NCBI RefSeq assembly: GCF_001411495.1
Contig: NZ_CP012982.1
Span: 1,798,001-1,862,000 of the forward strand
Direction of reading: 5' to 3'
From: Burkholderia cepacia ATCC 25416
GTDB lineage: Bacteria > Pseudomonadota > Gammaproteobacteria > Burkholderiales > Burkholderiaceae
Length of the DNA: 64,000 nt
Shown: in pieces, positions 17,634-26,189 of the stretch
How the letters are laid out: every line of letters starts with the position of its first letter
How positions within the stretch are numbered: position 1 is the first letter of the stretch
The notes under the pieces: generated by a model
Database searches by the model: none
Told to the model about the DNA's origin: nothing
Seen by the model: only the letters and a program-made list of their open reading frames with translations
Made by a program: the position numbers and the translations under genes

Positions 17634-18866
17634 ATGCGCACCCAGGTCGCCATCATCGGCGCCGGCCCGTCCGGCCTTTTGCTTTCCCATCTGCTGCGCC
17701 TGCAAGGCGTCGATTCCATCCTCGTCGAAGCGCGTTCGCGCGAATACTGCGAGAACCGCATCCGCGCCGGCGTGCTGGAACAGGGCACGGTCGACACGCT
17801 GAACGACGCCGGCCTCGGCGACCGGATGCGCCGCGAGGGGCTCGAGCATCACGGCATCGAGCTGCTGTTCTCGGGCCAGCGCCATCGCATCGACCTGTCC
17901 GAATTGACCGGCGGGCGCGCGATCACCGTCTACAGCCAGCATGAAGTCGTGCGCGACCTGATCGCGGCGGGCGTCGAGCATGGCCACCAGATGCATTTCG
18001 AAGTCAGCGACGTCGCGCTGCACGACGTCGAAGGCGAACACCCGTTCGTCACGTTCAAGCACGCGGACGGCCGCGAAGACCGCATCGACTGCGACTACAT
18101 CGCCGGCTGCGACGGCTTCCACGGCATCGCGCGCCAGACGATCCCGGCCGAGCGGCTGAACACGTTCGAGCGCGTGTATCCGTTCGCGTGGCTCGGCATC
18201 CTCGCCGACGCGGCGCCGTCGCTCGACGAACTCGTCTACGCGCATCACGACAACGGTTTCGCCCTCTTCTCGATGCGCTCGCCGACGGTCACGCGCCTGT
18301 ACCTGCAGTGCAAGCCCGACGAGGACCTCACCGAATGGTCCGATGCGCGGATCTGGGACGAACTGCACACGCGCTTCTCGAACGACACGGGCTGGACGCC
18401 GACCGAGGGCCGGATCACGCAGAAAAGCGTGACGCCGATGCGCAGCTTCGTGTCGGAGACGATGCAGCACGGGCGCCTCTTCCTCGCCGGCGACGCCGCG
18501 CACATCGTGCCGCCGACCGGCGCGAAGGGGATGAACCTCGCGGTGGCCGACGTCCGCGCGCTGTCCCGCGCGCTCGGCGCGCGCTACCGCAACGGCGACG
18601 CGACGCTGCTCGACGCGTATTCGGCGACCTGCCTCGAACGCGTGTGGCGCGCCGAGCACTTCTCGTACTTCATGACGAACATGCTGCACTCGTCGCCGGA
18701 GGATTCGCCGTTCGTCAATCGCCTGAAGTTTGCCGAGCTGAAATACGTGACGCGCTCGCGGGCCGCCGCGCAGTCGCTCGCCGAAAACTACGTCGGGCTG
18801 CCGTTCGACGACGCGACGCCCCCCGAGGGAACCCGCCTTGACAACGCGCTGTGCGCGACTCTATGA
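17634..18866 (+). CDS. pobA: 4-hydroxybenzoate 3-monooxygenase
   Basis: The 410-residue flavoprotein hydroxylates 4-hydroxybenzoate to protocatechuate using NADPH and O2. The FAD-binding motif GAGPSG is at residues 10-15, the DG motif in AGCDGFHG, and the second FAD motif in GRLFLAGDAAHIVPPTGAKGMN. It also shows SREYCENRIRAGVLEQGT, a PobA signature near the substrate site. The ATG at 17634 follows CAGGAG. It feeds the pca genes downstream on the same strand. Confidence 0.97.
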   Translation: MRTQVAIIGAGPSGLLLSHLLRLQGVDSILVEARSREYCENRIRAGVLEQGTVDTLNDAGLGDRMRREGLEHHGIELLFSGQRHRIDLSELTGGRAITVYSQHEVVRDLIAAGVEHGHQMHFEVSDVALHDVEGEHPFVTFKHADGREDRIDCDYIAGCDGFHGIARQTIPAERLNTFERVYPFAWLGILADAAPSLDELVYAHHDNGFALFSMRSPTVTRLYLQCKPDEDLTEWSDARIWDELHTRFSNDTGWTPTEGRITQKSVTPMRSFVSETMQHGRLFLAGDAAHIVPPTGAKGMNLAVADVRALSRALGARYRNGDATLLDAYSATCLERVWRAEHFSYFMTNMLHSSPEDSPFVNRLKFAELKYVTRSRAAAQSLAENYVGLPFDDATPPEGTRLDNALCATL

Positions 18867-18876
18867 TCGGCCCATC

Positions 18877-18910
18877 GTTCGCTAATCGAATCTAGGTTCG
18901 ATTAGCGAAC
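18877..18910. promoter_or_regulatory. Double inverted-repeat operator upstream of pcaI (PcaR/IclR-type)
   Basis: A perfect 14-bp inverted repeat, GTTCGCTAATCGAA and TTCGATTAGCGAAC, is separated by TCTAGG. Each arm is itself a palindrome TTCG-N5-CGAA and closely resembles the published PcaR target GTTCGATAATCGCAC of Pseudomonas pcaIJ. It lies about 100 bp before pcaI and just after pobA, so it is best read as the operator of an IclR-family activator responding to beta-ketoadipate. A terminator role is less likely because no T run follows. Confidence 0.75.
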
Positions 18911-19009
18911 AAATACCGGGATCGAGATCGGCCCCGGCGCGACACGCGGCACGCGCGTGTCCCCTCGACAGGCCGCGCATCGAGCCGCGGGTTCGTATCA
19001 GGAAGAGAC

Positions 19010-19726
19010 ATGGTCAACAAGATTTTCGAATCGCTTCAGTCGGCGGTGGCCGACATCCACGACGGCGCGACAATCATGATCGGCGGCTTCGGCACGGCCG
19101 GCATGCCGTCCGAACTGATCGACGCGCTGATCGAACAGGGCGCGCGCGACCTGACGATCGTCAACAACAACGCGGGCAACGGCGAGACGGGCCTCGCGGC
19201 GCTGCTGAAGGCGAAGCAGGTGCGCAAGATCATCTGCTCGTTCCCACGCCAGAGCGATTCGCAGGTGTTCGACGGGCTGTACCGCGCCGGCGAGATCGAG
19301 CTGGAGCTCGTGCCGCAGGGCAACCTCGCGGAGCGTATCCGCGCGGCGGGCGCCGGCATCGGCGGCTTCTTCACGCCGACGGGTTACGGCACCAAGCTCG
19401 CGGAAGGCAAGGAAACGCGCGTGATCGACGGCAAGCCGTATGTGTTCGAGACGCCGATCCACGCCGATTTCGCGCTCGTGAAGGCGTACAAGGGCGATCG
19501 CTGGGGCAATCTCGTGTATCGCAAGACCGCGCGCAACTTCGGGCCGATCATGGCCAGCGCCGCGAAGGTCGCGATCGTGCAGGTGTCGGAAGTCGTGCCG
19601 CTCGGCGCGCTGAACCCGGAACACATCGTGACGCCGGGCATTTTCGTCCAGCGCGTCGTCGAGGTGCCGCAGGCCGCGCATGCGGCCGAGCTGGCTGCCG
19701 AACATGCTGCATCGCAAGCCGCTTGA
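19010..19726 (+). CDS. pcaI: 3-oxoadipate CoA-transferase subunit A
   Basis: The 238-residue alpha subunit transfers CoA from succinyl-CoA to beta-ketoadipate together with PcaJ. The family-I CoA-transferase alpha signature is present (IMIGGFGTAGMPSELIDAL near residue 22; NNNAGNGETGLAAL). The strong GGAAGAG leader supports the ATG. It opens the pcaI-J-B-D-C run behind the double operator at 18877-18910. Confidence 0.95.
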   Translation: MVNKIFESLQSAVADIHDGATIMIGGFGTAGMPSELIDALIEQGARDLTIVNNNAGNGETGLAALLKAKQVRKIICSFPRQSDSQVFDGLYRAGEIELELVPQGNLAERIRAAGAGIGGFFTPTGYGTKLAEGKETRVIDGKPYVFETPIHADFALVKAYKGDRWGNLVYRKTARNFGPIMASAAKVAIVQVSEVVPLGALNPEHIVTPGIFVQRVVEVPQAAHAAELAAEHAASQAA

Positions 19727-19739
19727 GGGAGATATTCAG

Positions 19740-20396
19740 ATGAAACGACTGACCCGCGATGAAATGGCCAAGCGCGTCGCCCAGGACATCCCCGAAGGCG
19801 CGTACGTGAACCTCGGCATCGGCGTGCCGACGCTGGTGGCGAACCACCTCGATCCGAGCAAGGAGATCTTCCTGCACAGCGAGAACGGCCTGCTCGGCAT
19901 GGGCCCCGCGCCCGCGCCCGGCGAGGAAGACGACGAACTGATCAACGCCGGCAAGCAGCATGTGACGCTGCTCACCGGCGGCGCATATTTCCACCATTCG
20001 GATTCGTTCGCGATGATGCGCGGCGGCCACCTCGATTACTGCGTGCTCGGCGCGTTCCAGGTATCGGCGAACGGCGACCTCGCGAACTGGCATACGGGCG
20101 CGCCCGATGCGATTCCGGCGGTCGGCGGCGCGATGGACCTCGCGATCGGCGCGAAGCAGGTGTTCGTGATGATGGAGCACCTGACGAAGCAGGGCGAAAG
20201 CAAGATCGTCGCGCAGTGCTCGTATCCGGTCACCGGCGTGCAATGCGTGAGCCGTATCTATACGGATCTCGCCGTGCTCGACGTGACGGCCGACGGGCTG
20301 GCCGTGAGCGAGATCTTCACCGACCTGTCGTTCGACGAACTGCAGAAGCTGACCGGCGTGCCGCTGATCGACGCGACGCAAAAGGCGGCTGCCTGA
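19740..20396 (+). CDS. pcaJ: 3-oxoadipate CoA-transferase subunit B
   Basis: The 218-residue beta subunit contains the catalytic glutamate (Glu48) in LHSENGLLGMGP, which forms the glutamyl-CoA thioester intermediate. It begins 13 bp after pcaI with a GAGGGAGA ribosome-binding site. The C-terminal GVP...TDLSFDELQKLTG region is standard for the family. Operon partner of pcaI. Confidence 0.95.
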   Translation: MKRLTRDEMAKRVAQDIPEGAYVNLGIGVPTLVANHLDPSKEIFLHSENGLLGMGPAPAPGEEDDELINAGKQHVTLLTGGAYFHHSDSFAMMRGGHLDYCVLGAFQVSANGDLANWHTGAPDAIPAVGGAMDLAIGAKQVFVMMEHLTKQGESKIVAQCSYPVTGVQCVSRIYTDLAVLDVTADGLAVSEIFTDLSFDELQKLTGVPLIDATQKAAA

Positions 20397-20484
20397 ACCG
20401 CAGGCGTGCCGGCGCGTCCGTTTGCGCGCATGCCGGCACGCTTGGGTGGACAATAGGCGCACGCCGTTTCCCCAATCTGATGCC

Positions 20485-21843
20485 ATGCTCGAAGACAGCG
20501 CCCGCCTGACCTCCCTCATCTGCGGCACCGAGCCGCTCAACCGGATCTGGTCGCCCCGCGCGACGATCCAGCGGATGCTCGACGTCGAGGCCGCGCTCGC
20601 GCGTGCGCTCGCCGCGCAGCAGGTGATTCCCGCCGCCGCGGTCGCGCCGATCGAGCGCGCGTGCGACGCAAGCCGGCTCGACGCCGACGCGCTCGCGCAC
20701 GGCGCGGCGCTCGGCGGCAATCTCGCGATTCCGCTCGTCAAGCAGCTCACCGCGCAGGTGAAGGCCGACGACCCCGAGGCCGCGAAGTTCGTGCACTGGG
20801 GGGCGACGAGCCAGGACATCATCGATACCGCGACCGTCCTGCAGCTACGCGACACGCTCGACGTGCTCGAGCCGATGCTCGACGAAGCGTGTGCGTCGCT
20901 CGCGGCGCTCGCGCGCACGCATCGCGCGACGCCGATGATCGGCCGCACGTGGCTGCAGCAGGCGCTGCCGATCACGCTCGGCCTGAAATTCGCGCAATGG
21001 CTCGACGCGCTGCTGCGCCATCGCGCGCGTTTCGCCGAATTGCGCGAACGCGCGCTGGTGCTGCAGTTCGGCGGCGCGGCCGGCACGCTCGCGAGCCTGC
21101 GCGAGCACGCGGCCGGCGTCACGGCCGCGCTGGCGGCGGACCTGAAGCTCGCCGCACCGGCCGTGCCGTGGCACACGCAGCGCGACCGCATCGCGGAAGC
21201 CGCGTCCTGCTTCGGGATGCTGACGGGTACGCTCGGCAAGATCGCGCGCGACGTGTCGCTGCAGATGCAGACCGAAGTCGGCGAGCTTGGCGAACCGGCC
21301 GCCGCCGGCAAGGGCGGCTCGTCGACGATGCCGCACAAGCGCAACCCGGTCGGTTGCGCGGCGGTGCTCACCGCCGCGGTGCGCGCACCGAACCTCGTCG
21401 CGACGGTGTTCGCGGGCATGGTCCAGGAACATGAACGTGCGCTCGGCGGCTGGCAGGCCGAATGGGAAGCGCTGCCCGATCTCGCGCGCCTGACCGGCGG
21501 CGCGCTTGCGCAGATCGCGCAGATCGTCGCGGGCCTCGACGTGAACACCGAGCGCCTTGCCGCGAATCTCGAACTGACGCGCGGGCTGATTCTCGGCGAA
21601 GCGGTGATGCTCGCGCTCGGCGACAAGATCGGCCGGCTCGACGCGCATCACGTCGTCGAGCATGCGTCGAAGGAAGCCGTGCGCACGGGCTCGACGCTGT
21701 TCGATGTGCTCGCCGCCGATGCGACCGTGTCGGCGCACCTGTCGCGCGACGCGCTCGCGCGGCTGCTTGATCCCGCTCATTACGTCGGCGAGGCGCAGGC
21801 CTGCGTCGACGCCGTGCTCGCGCTGCACGCGGGCACGCAATAA
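20485..21843 (+). CDS. pcaB: 3-carboxy-cis,cis-muconate cycloisomerase
   Basis: The 452-residue enzyme converts 3-carboxy-cis,cis-muconate to gamma-carboxymuconolactone. It belongs to the fumarase/aspartase superfamily, with the signature loop SSTMPHKRNPV near residue 280 and HWGATSQDIIDTA near residue 98. The ATG at 20485 gives the conserved start (MLEDSARLTSLICG) and was preferred over an upstream frame extension. It follows pcaJ by 88 bp and is followed by pcaD after 14 bp. Confidence 0.95.
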   Translation: MLEDSARLTSLICGTEPLNRIWSPRATIQRMLDVEAALARALAAQQVIPAAAVAPIERACDASRLDADALAHGAALGGNLAIPLVKQLTAQVKADDPEAAKFVHWGATSQDIIDTATVLQLRDTLDVLEPMLDEACASLAALARTHRATPMIGRTWLQQALPITLGLKFAQWLDALLRHRARFAELRERALVLQFGGAAGTLASLREHAAGVTAALAADLKLAAPAVPWHTQRDRIAEAASCFGMLTGTLGKIARDVSLQMQTEVGELGEPAAAGKGGSSTMPHKRNPVGCAAVLTAAVRAPNLVATVFAGMVQEHERALGGWQAEWEALPDLARLTGGALAQIAQIVAGLDVNTERLAANLELTRGLILGEAVMLALGDKIGRLDAHHVVEHASKEAVRTGSTLFDVLAADATVSAHLSRDALARLLDPAHYVGEAQACVDAVLALHAGTQ

Positions 21844-21857
21844 CCAGGAGAACCTCG

Positions 21858-22643
21858 ATGCCTTTCGCCACTGTCAACGGCGTGAAACTGCATTACCGGA
21901 TCGACCGTGCCGCGCGTGACGACGCGCCGTGGCTCGTCTTCTCGAACTCGCTCGGCGCCGACCTGCAGATGTGGGCACCGCAGATCCGTCCGCTCACGCA
22001 GCACTTCAACATCCTGCGCTACGACACGCGCGGCCACGGCCATTCCGATGCACCGGCCGGTTCGTACACGATCGAGCAGCTCGCCGGCGACGTGATCGGC
22101 CTGCTCGACCACGTCGGCATCGATCGCGCGCATTTCTGCGGAATCTCGATGGGCGGGCTGACGGGCGCGGCGCTGGCCGCGCGCTTCCCGTCGCGCATTG
22201 TGCGCGCGGTGCTGTCGAACACCGCGGCAAAGATCGGTTCGCCGGAAGTGTGGGCGCCGCGCGCGCAGAAGGCGCGCGCCGAAGGGATGGCCGCGCTCGC
22301 CGACGCCGTGCTGCCGCGCTGGTTCACCGACGCATTCGTCGAGCGTGAGCCGCGCCTGTTCGATGCGATCCGCGACACCTTCGTCCATACCGACAAGGAC
22401 GGTTATGCGGCGAACTGCGACGCGCTGAATGCCGCCGACCTGCGCGAAGAGGTGAAAGGCATCGCGCTGCCGGTGCTCGTCGTGACCGGCGCGAAGGATA
22501 TGTCGACGCCGCCCGACCAGGGCCGCGCGCTCGCCGCCGCGATTCCGGGTGCGCAGCACGTCGAATTCGACGCCGCGCATATTTCGAACATCGAGTGCAC
22601 CGACGGCTTCAACCGCGCGCTGCTCGATTTCCTGACCGCGTGA
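21858..22643 (+). CDS. pcaD: 3-oxoadipate enol-lactonase
   Basis: The 261-residue alpha/beta hydrolase hydrolyses beta-ketoadipate enol-lactone to beta-ketoadipate. The nucleophile elbow is GISMGG with Ser97, and the oxyanion region is FSNSLGAD, a PcaD-specific form. The catalytic Asp and His are probably in GAKDMSTPP and FDAAHISNIE. It starts 14 bp after pcaB behind CAGGAG, and pcaC follows 10 bp later. Confidence 0.95.
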   Translation: MPFATVNGVKLHYRIDRAARDDAPWLVFSNSLGADLQMWAPQIRPLTQHFNILRYDTRGHGHSDAPAGSYTIEQLAGDVIGLLDHVGIDRAHFCGISMGGLTGAALAARFPSRIVRAVLSNTAAKIGSPEVWAPRAQKARAEGMAALADAVLPRWFTDAFVEREPRLFDAIRDTFVHTDKDGYAANCDALNAADLREEVKGIALPVLVVTGAKDMSTPPDQGRALAAAIPGAQHVEFDAAHISNIECTDGFNRALLDFLTA

Positions 22644-22653
22644 GGCACCGGCG

Positions 22654-23040
22654 ATGAACGACCAGGAACGTTACGAAGCAGGGATGACGGTGCGTCGCGC
22701 GGTGCTCGGCGACGCGCACGTCGATCGTTCGATCGAGAACCGTACCGAGGTGACCGACGAATTCCAGAACCTGATCACGCGTTATGCATGGGGCGAGATC
22801 TGGACGCGCGACGGCCTGCCGCGCCATACGCGCAGCCTGCTGACCATCGCGATGATGGTGGCGCTCAATCGCGGCGAGGAGCTTGCGCTCCATCTGCGCG
22901 CCGCGCGCAACAACGGCGTGACCCGCGACGAGATCAAGGAAGTGCTGCTGCAGACCGCGATCTATTGCGGCGTGCCGGCCGCGAATTCCGCGTTCCATCT
23001 CGCGGACAAGATCTTCAAGGAACAGGACGCGGCCGCGTAA
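22654..23040 (+). CDS. pcaC: 4-carboxymuconolactone decarboxylase
   Basis: The 128-residue CMD-domain protein decarboxylates gamma-carboxymuconolactone to the enol-lactone used by PcaD. Conserved features include YAWGEIWTRDGLPRHTRSLL and the acidic/His helix EVLLQTAIYCGVPAANSAFH. Here PcaC is a separate protein rather than the PcaL fusion to PcaD seen in some bacteria. It starts 10 bp after the pcaD stop and closes the pcaIJBDC run. Confidence 0.95.
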   Translation: MNDQERYEAGMTVRRAVLGDAHVDRSIENRTEVTDEFQNLITRYAWGEIWTRDGLPRHTRSLLTIAMMVALNRGEELALHLRAARNNGVTRDEIKEVLLQTAIYCGVPAANSAFHLADKIFKEQDAAA

Positions 23041-23089
23041 GACGGTCGGTCAGGCGCGGCCGGTTGAGGGCGGCCGCAACCGATCGCGT

Positions 23090-23111
23090 GGCCCGCTGTC
23101 GCAAGCGGGCC
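23090..23111 (+). terminator. Hairpin after pcaC
   Basis: GGCCCGCT and AGCGGGCC form an 8-bp perfect stem with a GTCGCA loop 50 bp after pcaC. There is no T run, so this may be a Rho-assisted terminator or an mRNA-end stabiliser. Confidence 0.45.
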
Positions 23112-23239
23112 GTCGACGACGGAATCGATGAACGCGCCGGCAGAGCATCGGCGCACGGCACACCGGATGATTGGTGGACGAACAAAGGAAGGGCGCGGCT
23201 GCCATGCCGTATTGCTCATACATTATTAGCGTTGCATGG

Positions 23240-23322
23240 GACCGGAGTAAGCGCTGACGCGCCAACGCCGGTCGACCACGACGCATGGGATCCACGTAGG
23301 CGCTGAGGCGTCAGCTTGGATC
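23240..23322 (+). repeat. Tandem pair of 34-nt hairpins in the leader of pcaK
   Basis: Two 34-nt units lie 15 nt apart. Unit A (23240-23273) has the stem GACCGG/CCGGTC; unit B (23289-23322) has the stem GATCCA/TGGATC. The stems differ but the inner parts match (GTAAGCGCTGACGCG versus GTAGGCGCTGAGGCG), each unit is preceded by GCATGG and followed by GAC. Different but still pairing stems around a conserved loop indicate selection for RNA structure. The pair ends 17 nt before the pcaK start. Confidence 0.7.
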
Positions 23323-23339
23323 GACACAGGAGACTAGCG

Positions 23340-24698
23340 ATGAATCGCGCACCCGTGGTCGATGTCCAGACCTTCATCAACGAGCAGCCGTTCGGCGGCT
23401 TTCAATGGCTCGTGTTCCTCATGTGTTTCGTGATCGTGCTGCTCGACGGCTTCGATACGGCCGCGATCGGCTTCATCGCGCCGTCGCTGCTCGGCGAATG
23501 GAACCTCACCAAGCCCGATCTCGCACCGGTACTCAGCGCCGCGCTGTTCGGCCTCGCGTGCGGCGCGCTCGTGTCGGGCCCGCTGTCCGACCGGCTCGGC
23601 CGCCGTTCGCTGCTGCTCGGCTCGGTATTCCTGTTCGGCGTCGCATGCCTGATGTCCGCATTCTCGACGACCATCGGGCACCTGACGATCCTGCGTTTCA
23701 TCACCGGCGTCGGGCTGGGCGCGGCGATGCCGAACGCGGTCACGATGATGGGCGAGTTCTGCCCGGACAAGCGCCGCGCGACCGTGATCAACCTGATGTT
23801 CTGCGGCTTCCCGCTCGGCGCCGCGTTCGGCGGTTTCCTGGCCGCGTGGATGATTCCGCATTTCGGCTGGCGCAGCGTGCTGATCCTCGGCGGCGTGACG
23901 CCGCTGCTGCTCGGCGTGCTGTTGCTGCTGAAGATGCCGGAATCGGTGCGCTTCATGGTCGCGAGCGGCCAGCATGTCGACAAGATCCGCGCAACGCTTG
24001 CGCGCATCTCGCGCGAAGCGCTGAACGCCGGTTCGTTCGCGATGACCGAAGCCGCGCCGCAGACCGGCAGCAAGGGCCTCGGCGTCGTGCTGTCGCGCTC
24101 GTACATCGTCGGCTCGGTGATGCTGTGGCTCGCGTACTTCATGGGGCTCGTGATCTTCTACGCGTCGATCAACTGGATGCCGATCCTGCTGAAGGATGCT
24201 GGGCTGACGCCGAAGAGCGCGACGCTGATCTCCGCGCTGTTCCCGCTCGGCGGTGTGGGTGCCGTGCTGTGCGGCGTGCTGATGGACCGCTTCAACGCGA
24301 ACCGCGTGATCGCCGTGTGCTACGCGCTGACGGCCGTCAGCGTGTATGCGATCGGGCAGGCGGCCGGTAACGTCGGGCTGCTCGTGCTGGTCGTGTTCGT
24401 GGCCGGCGTGCTGATGAACACCGCGCAATCGTCGATGCCGGCGCTCGCCGCCGCGTTCTATCCGACCGAGGGGCGCGGCACGGGTGTCGCGTGGATGCTC
24501 GGCGTCGGCCGCTTCGGCGGGATTGCGGGATCGTTCCTCGTCGCCGAGCTGACGCGCCGGCATGTCTCGTTCGCGGGCGTGTTTGCGACGATCGCCGTCG
24601 CGGGCTTGCTCGCGTGTGTCGCGCTGCTGATCAAGCAGATGGCGCGGCCGCACGGCGTGACGCAGCCGGCAGGCAAGATCGAATCGCTCGGGCATTGA
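23340..24698 (+). CDS. pcaK: 4-hydroxybenzoate/protocatechuate MFS transporter
   Basis: The 452-residue, 12-TM major facilitator belongs to the aromatic acid:H+ symporter (AAHS) family. Visible signatures are LLDGFDTAAIGFIAPSL in TM1 (the DGxD-type motif needed for aromatic acid uptake) and the MFS loop motif GPLSDRLGRRS. The ATG at 23340 follows CAGGAG. It ends the pca cluster on the same strand after a 300-bp leader, so it may have its own control through the tandem hairpins. Confidence 0.93.
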   Translation: MNRAPVVDVQTFINEQPFGGFQWLVFLMCFVIVLLDGFDTAAIGFIAPSLLGEWNLTKPDLAPVLSAALFGLACGALVSGPLSDRLGRRSLLLGSVFLFGVACLMSAFSTTIGHLTILRFITGVGLGAAMPNAVTMMGEFCPDKRRATVINLMFCGFPLGAAFGGFLAAWMIPHFGWRSVLILGGVTPLLLGVLLLLKMPESVRFMVASGQHVDKIRATLARISREALNAGSFAMTEAAPQTGSKGLGVVLSRSYIVGSVMLWLAYFMGLVIFYASINWMPILLKDAGLTPKSATLISALFPLGGVGAVLCGVLMDRFNANRVIAVCYALTAVSVYAIGQAAGNVGLLVLVVFVAGVLMNTAQSSMPALAAAFYPTEGRGTGVAWMLGVGRFGGIAGSFLVAELTRRHVSFAGVFATIAVAGLLACVALLIKQMARPHGVTQPAGKIESLGH

Positions 24699-24758
24699 GC
24701 GAAGCGCGGGCCGGTGCGATGCGCCGGCCCGCCGATACGGCGGCCGTCGGGCCGCCGG

Positions 24759-25007
24759 TTATTCTTCCGCGTCGTGTTCCTTCACGAAGTTGCGCAGATA
24801 CGCGCGCAGCGCGGCCTCCCGGCTGCGATGATCGGAGAGGTTCGCGGCGCCCATGTCTTCCTCTTCGCCGAACATCGTCGGCGGCGCGCAATAGATGCCG
24901 ATCTCGATGTCTTCGCGCAACACACGAATCTCGTGCGTGAGCGGGCGATACTCGGCGATCCAGTGCATCCCCTCGATGTGTTCACCCGCCCTCAGCAGTG
25001 GCTTCAT
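24759..25007 (-). CDS. Hypothetical small acidic protein
   Basis: The 82-residue protein begins MKPLLRAGEHIEGMHWI behind GGGAGAG and ends in an acidic tail. It contains EYRPLTHEIRVLREDIEIGIY and a charged C-terminal helix (SREAALRAYLRNFVKEHDAEE region). No membrane segment or signal. Family not recognised; it sits between pcaK and a LysE-type gene, on the opposite strand to pcaK. Confidence 0.6.
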   Translation of the reverse strand: MKPLLRAGEHIEGMHWIAEYRPLTHEIRVLREDIEIGIYCAPPTMFGEEEDMGAANLSDHRSREAALRAYLRNFVKEHDAEE

Positions 25008-25114
25008 CGGCACTCTCCCGGCAGCAGCGGCGCAACCGGCGAAGCGGTTGCGCGCGCTCGTACCAAAAGGGTACGCCTGCATGGCACGAATCTCAACGGG
25101 CGCGCCGTGAGCGC

Positions 25115-25732
25115 TCACTGCGGCAGCAGGTGCGCGATCAGGGGGTACAGCGACAGGATCAGCAGCACGGCCATCGTCACGTTGAAGAGGCGCAACGCGC
25201 GGGGATTCGACAGGAAGCGGCGCAGGCCGAGCCCGAACGCGGCCCACAGGCTGATGCACGGAAAGCCGATCAGAATGAATACGACGGCCATCCACGCGGC
25301 GTTCATCCCGTAGTCGCCGGACAGGCGGACCGTCGTCGCGGCGGTCAGCACCATCATCCATGCCTTCGGATTGATCCACTGGAAAGCGGCGGCTTCGATG
25401 AACGTCATCGGCCGCGGCTTGCCGCCGTGTGCCTTCACTTCGCCCGACGTGCCGATGCGCCACGCGAGGTACAGCAGGTACGCGACGCTCGCGACTTCGA
25501 GGATCGTATAGAGCAGCGGCAGGCGCTTGAATGCTTCGCCGAGGCCGAAGCCGACACAGAGCATCAGGATCGCGACGCCGGTGCTGATGCCGAACAGGTG
25601 CGGCATGGTGCGGCGGAAACCGAAGTTGACGCCGGATGCGAGCAGCATCGTGTTGTTCGGGCCGGGCGTGATCGACGTGACGAGCGCAAACAGCATGCCG
25701 GCGGGCAGCGCGCTCAGGGTGAGGAATTCCAT
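25115..25732 (-). CDS. LysE-family translocator
   Basis: The 205-residue membrane protein has the RhtB/LysE-type motif SITPGPNNTMLLASGVNFGF near residue 22 and about six hydrophobic segments. It should export a neutral or hydrophobic amino acid, or a homoserine-like compound; the substrate is not deducible. A GTAC-rich palindromic operator lies 57 bp upstream, but the divergent regulator one would expect is absent (see the operator entry). Confidence 0.9.
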   Translation of the reverse strand: MEFLTLSALPAGMLFALVTSITPGPNNTMLLASGVNFGFRRTMPHLFGISTGVAILMLCVGFGLGEAFKRLPLLYTILEVASVAYLLYLAWRIGTSGEVKAHGGKPRPMTFIEAAAFQWINPKAWMMVLTAATTVRLSGDYGMNAAWMAVVFILIGFPCISLWAAFGLGLRRFLSNPRALRLFNVTMAVLLILSLYPLIAHLLPQ

Positions 25733-26189
25733 CGCGGATTCTCCATTCTGTTCTGGACTGGGATGGAGGTCAGTTTAGCGACGGTTTTCTGTACAGTACC
25801 GGTACAGTTTGATTGACGATTGCCGGTACGGGGTTTGATCGCTCGTGCGCTGATGCGAGATAGCGCTTGCATGGCCGTGGTATAGCGCGCATTCTCATGA
25901 CGTTCGATGTGCGTGACAGATGGTTTTGCTCTGACTCCTTACGCTTCCCCCTGTCCGCACAGCTAAGCAGAAGGCTCACCACGACGATCCTGCGCGCGAA
26001 CGTCGAAGCTGCGAACTTCGCGCGTCAACCGAGCCTCCCTCCGAGGTTTGATCCGCCAGTTCCGTGCGCGAGAGATGCCGTCGGCGGCAAGCCTGCGGGT
26101 CGTCGTCCGGTCCTCGTATAGGGCGGCCGACGATGAAATTCAGTCACCGCGACGGTCCTGAAATTTGAAATTCTCTTTTGGGAACCGGC
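25733..26189. other. Junction region at the start of the low-GC accessory segment
   Basis: No intact gene is seen. The first 80 bp hold the LysE promoter and GTAC operator. Further on, base composition falls and several frames are interrupted by stops, consistent with the border of inserted or decayed DNA. Confidence 0.45.
25789..25807. promoter_or_regulatory. GTAC palindrome upstream of the LysE-type gene
   Basis: CTGTAC-N7-GTACAG is a 6-bp inverted repeat containing an extra internal GTAC, with a further CCGGTACGG at about 25823. GTAC-rich repeats are typical operators of MocR/GntR-type regulators that often stand divergent to LysE exporters. Confidence 0.45.

Noticed and set aside
18877..18910. 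Reading the 14-bp inverted repeat after pobA as an intrinsic terminator
   Set aside because: No T run follows and each arm is an internal palindrome like PcaR sites, which a terminator would not need.
19548..21626. 692-codon open frame opposite pcaJ/pcaB
   Set aside because: Serine/arginine/alanine-rich shadow frame across several confirmed genes on the other strand.
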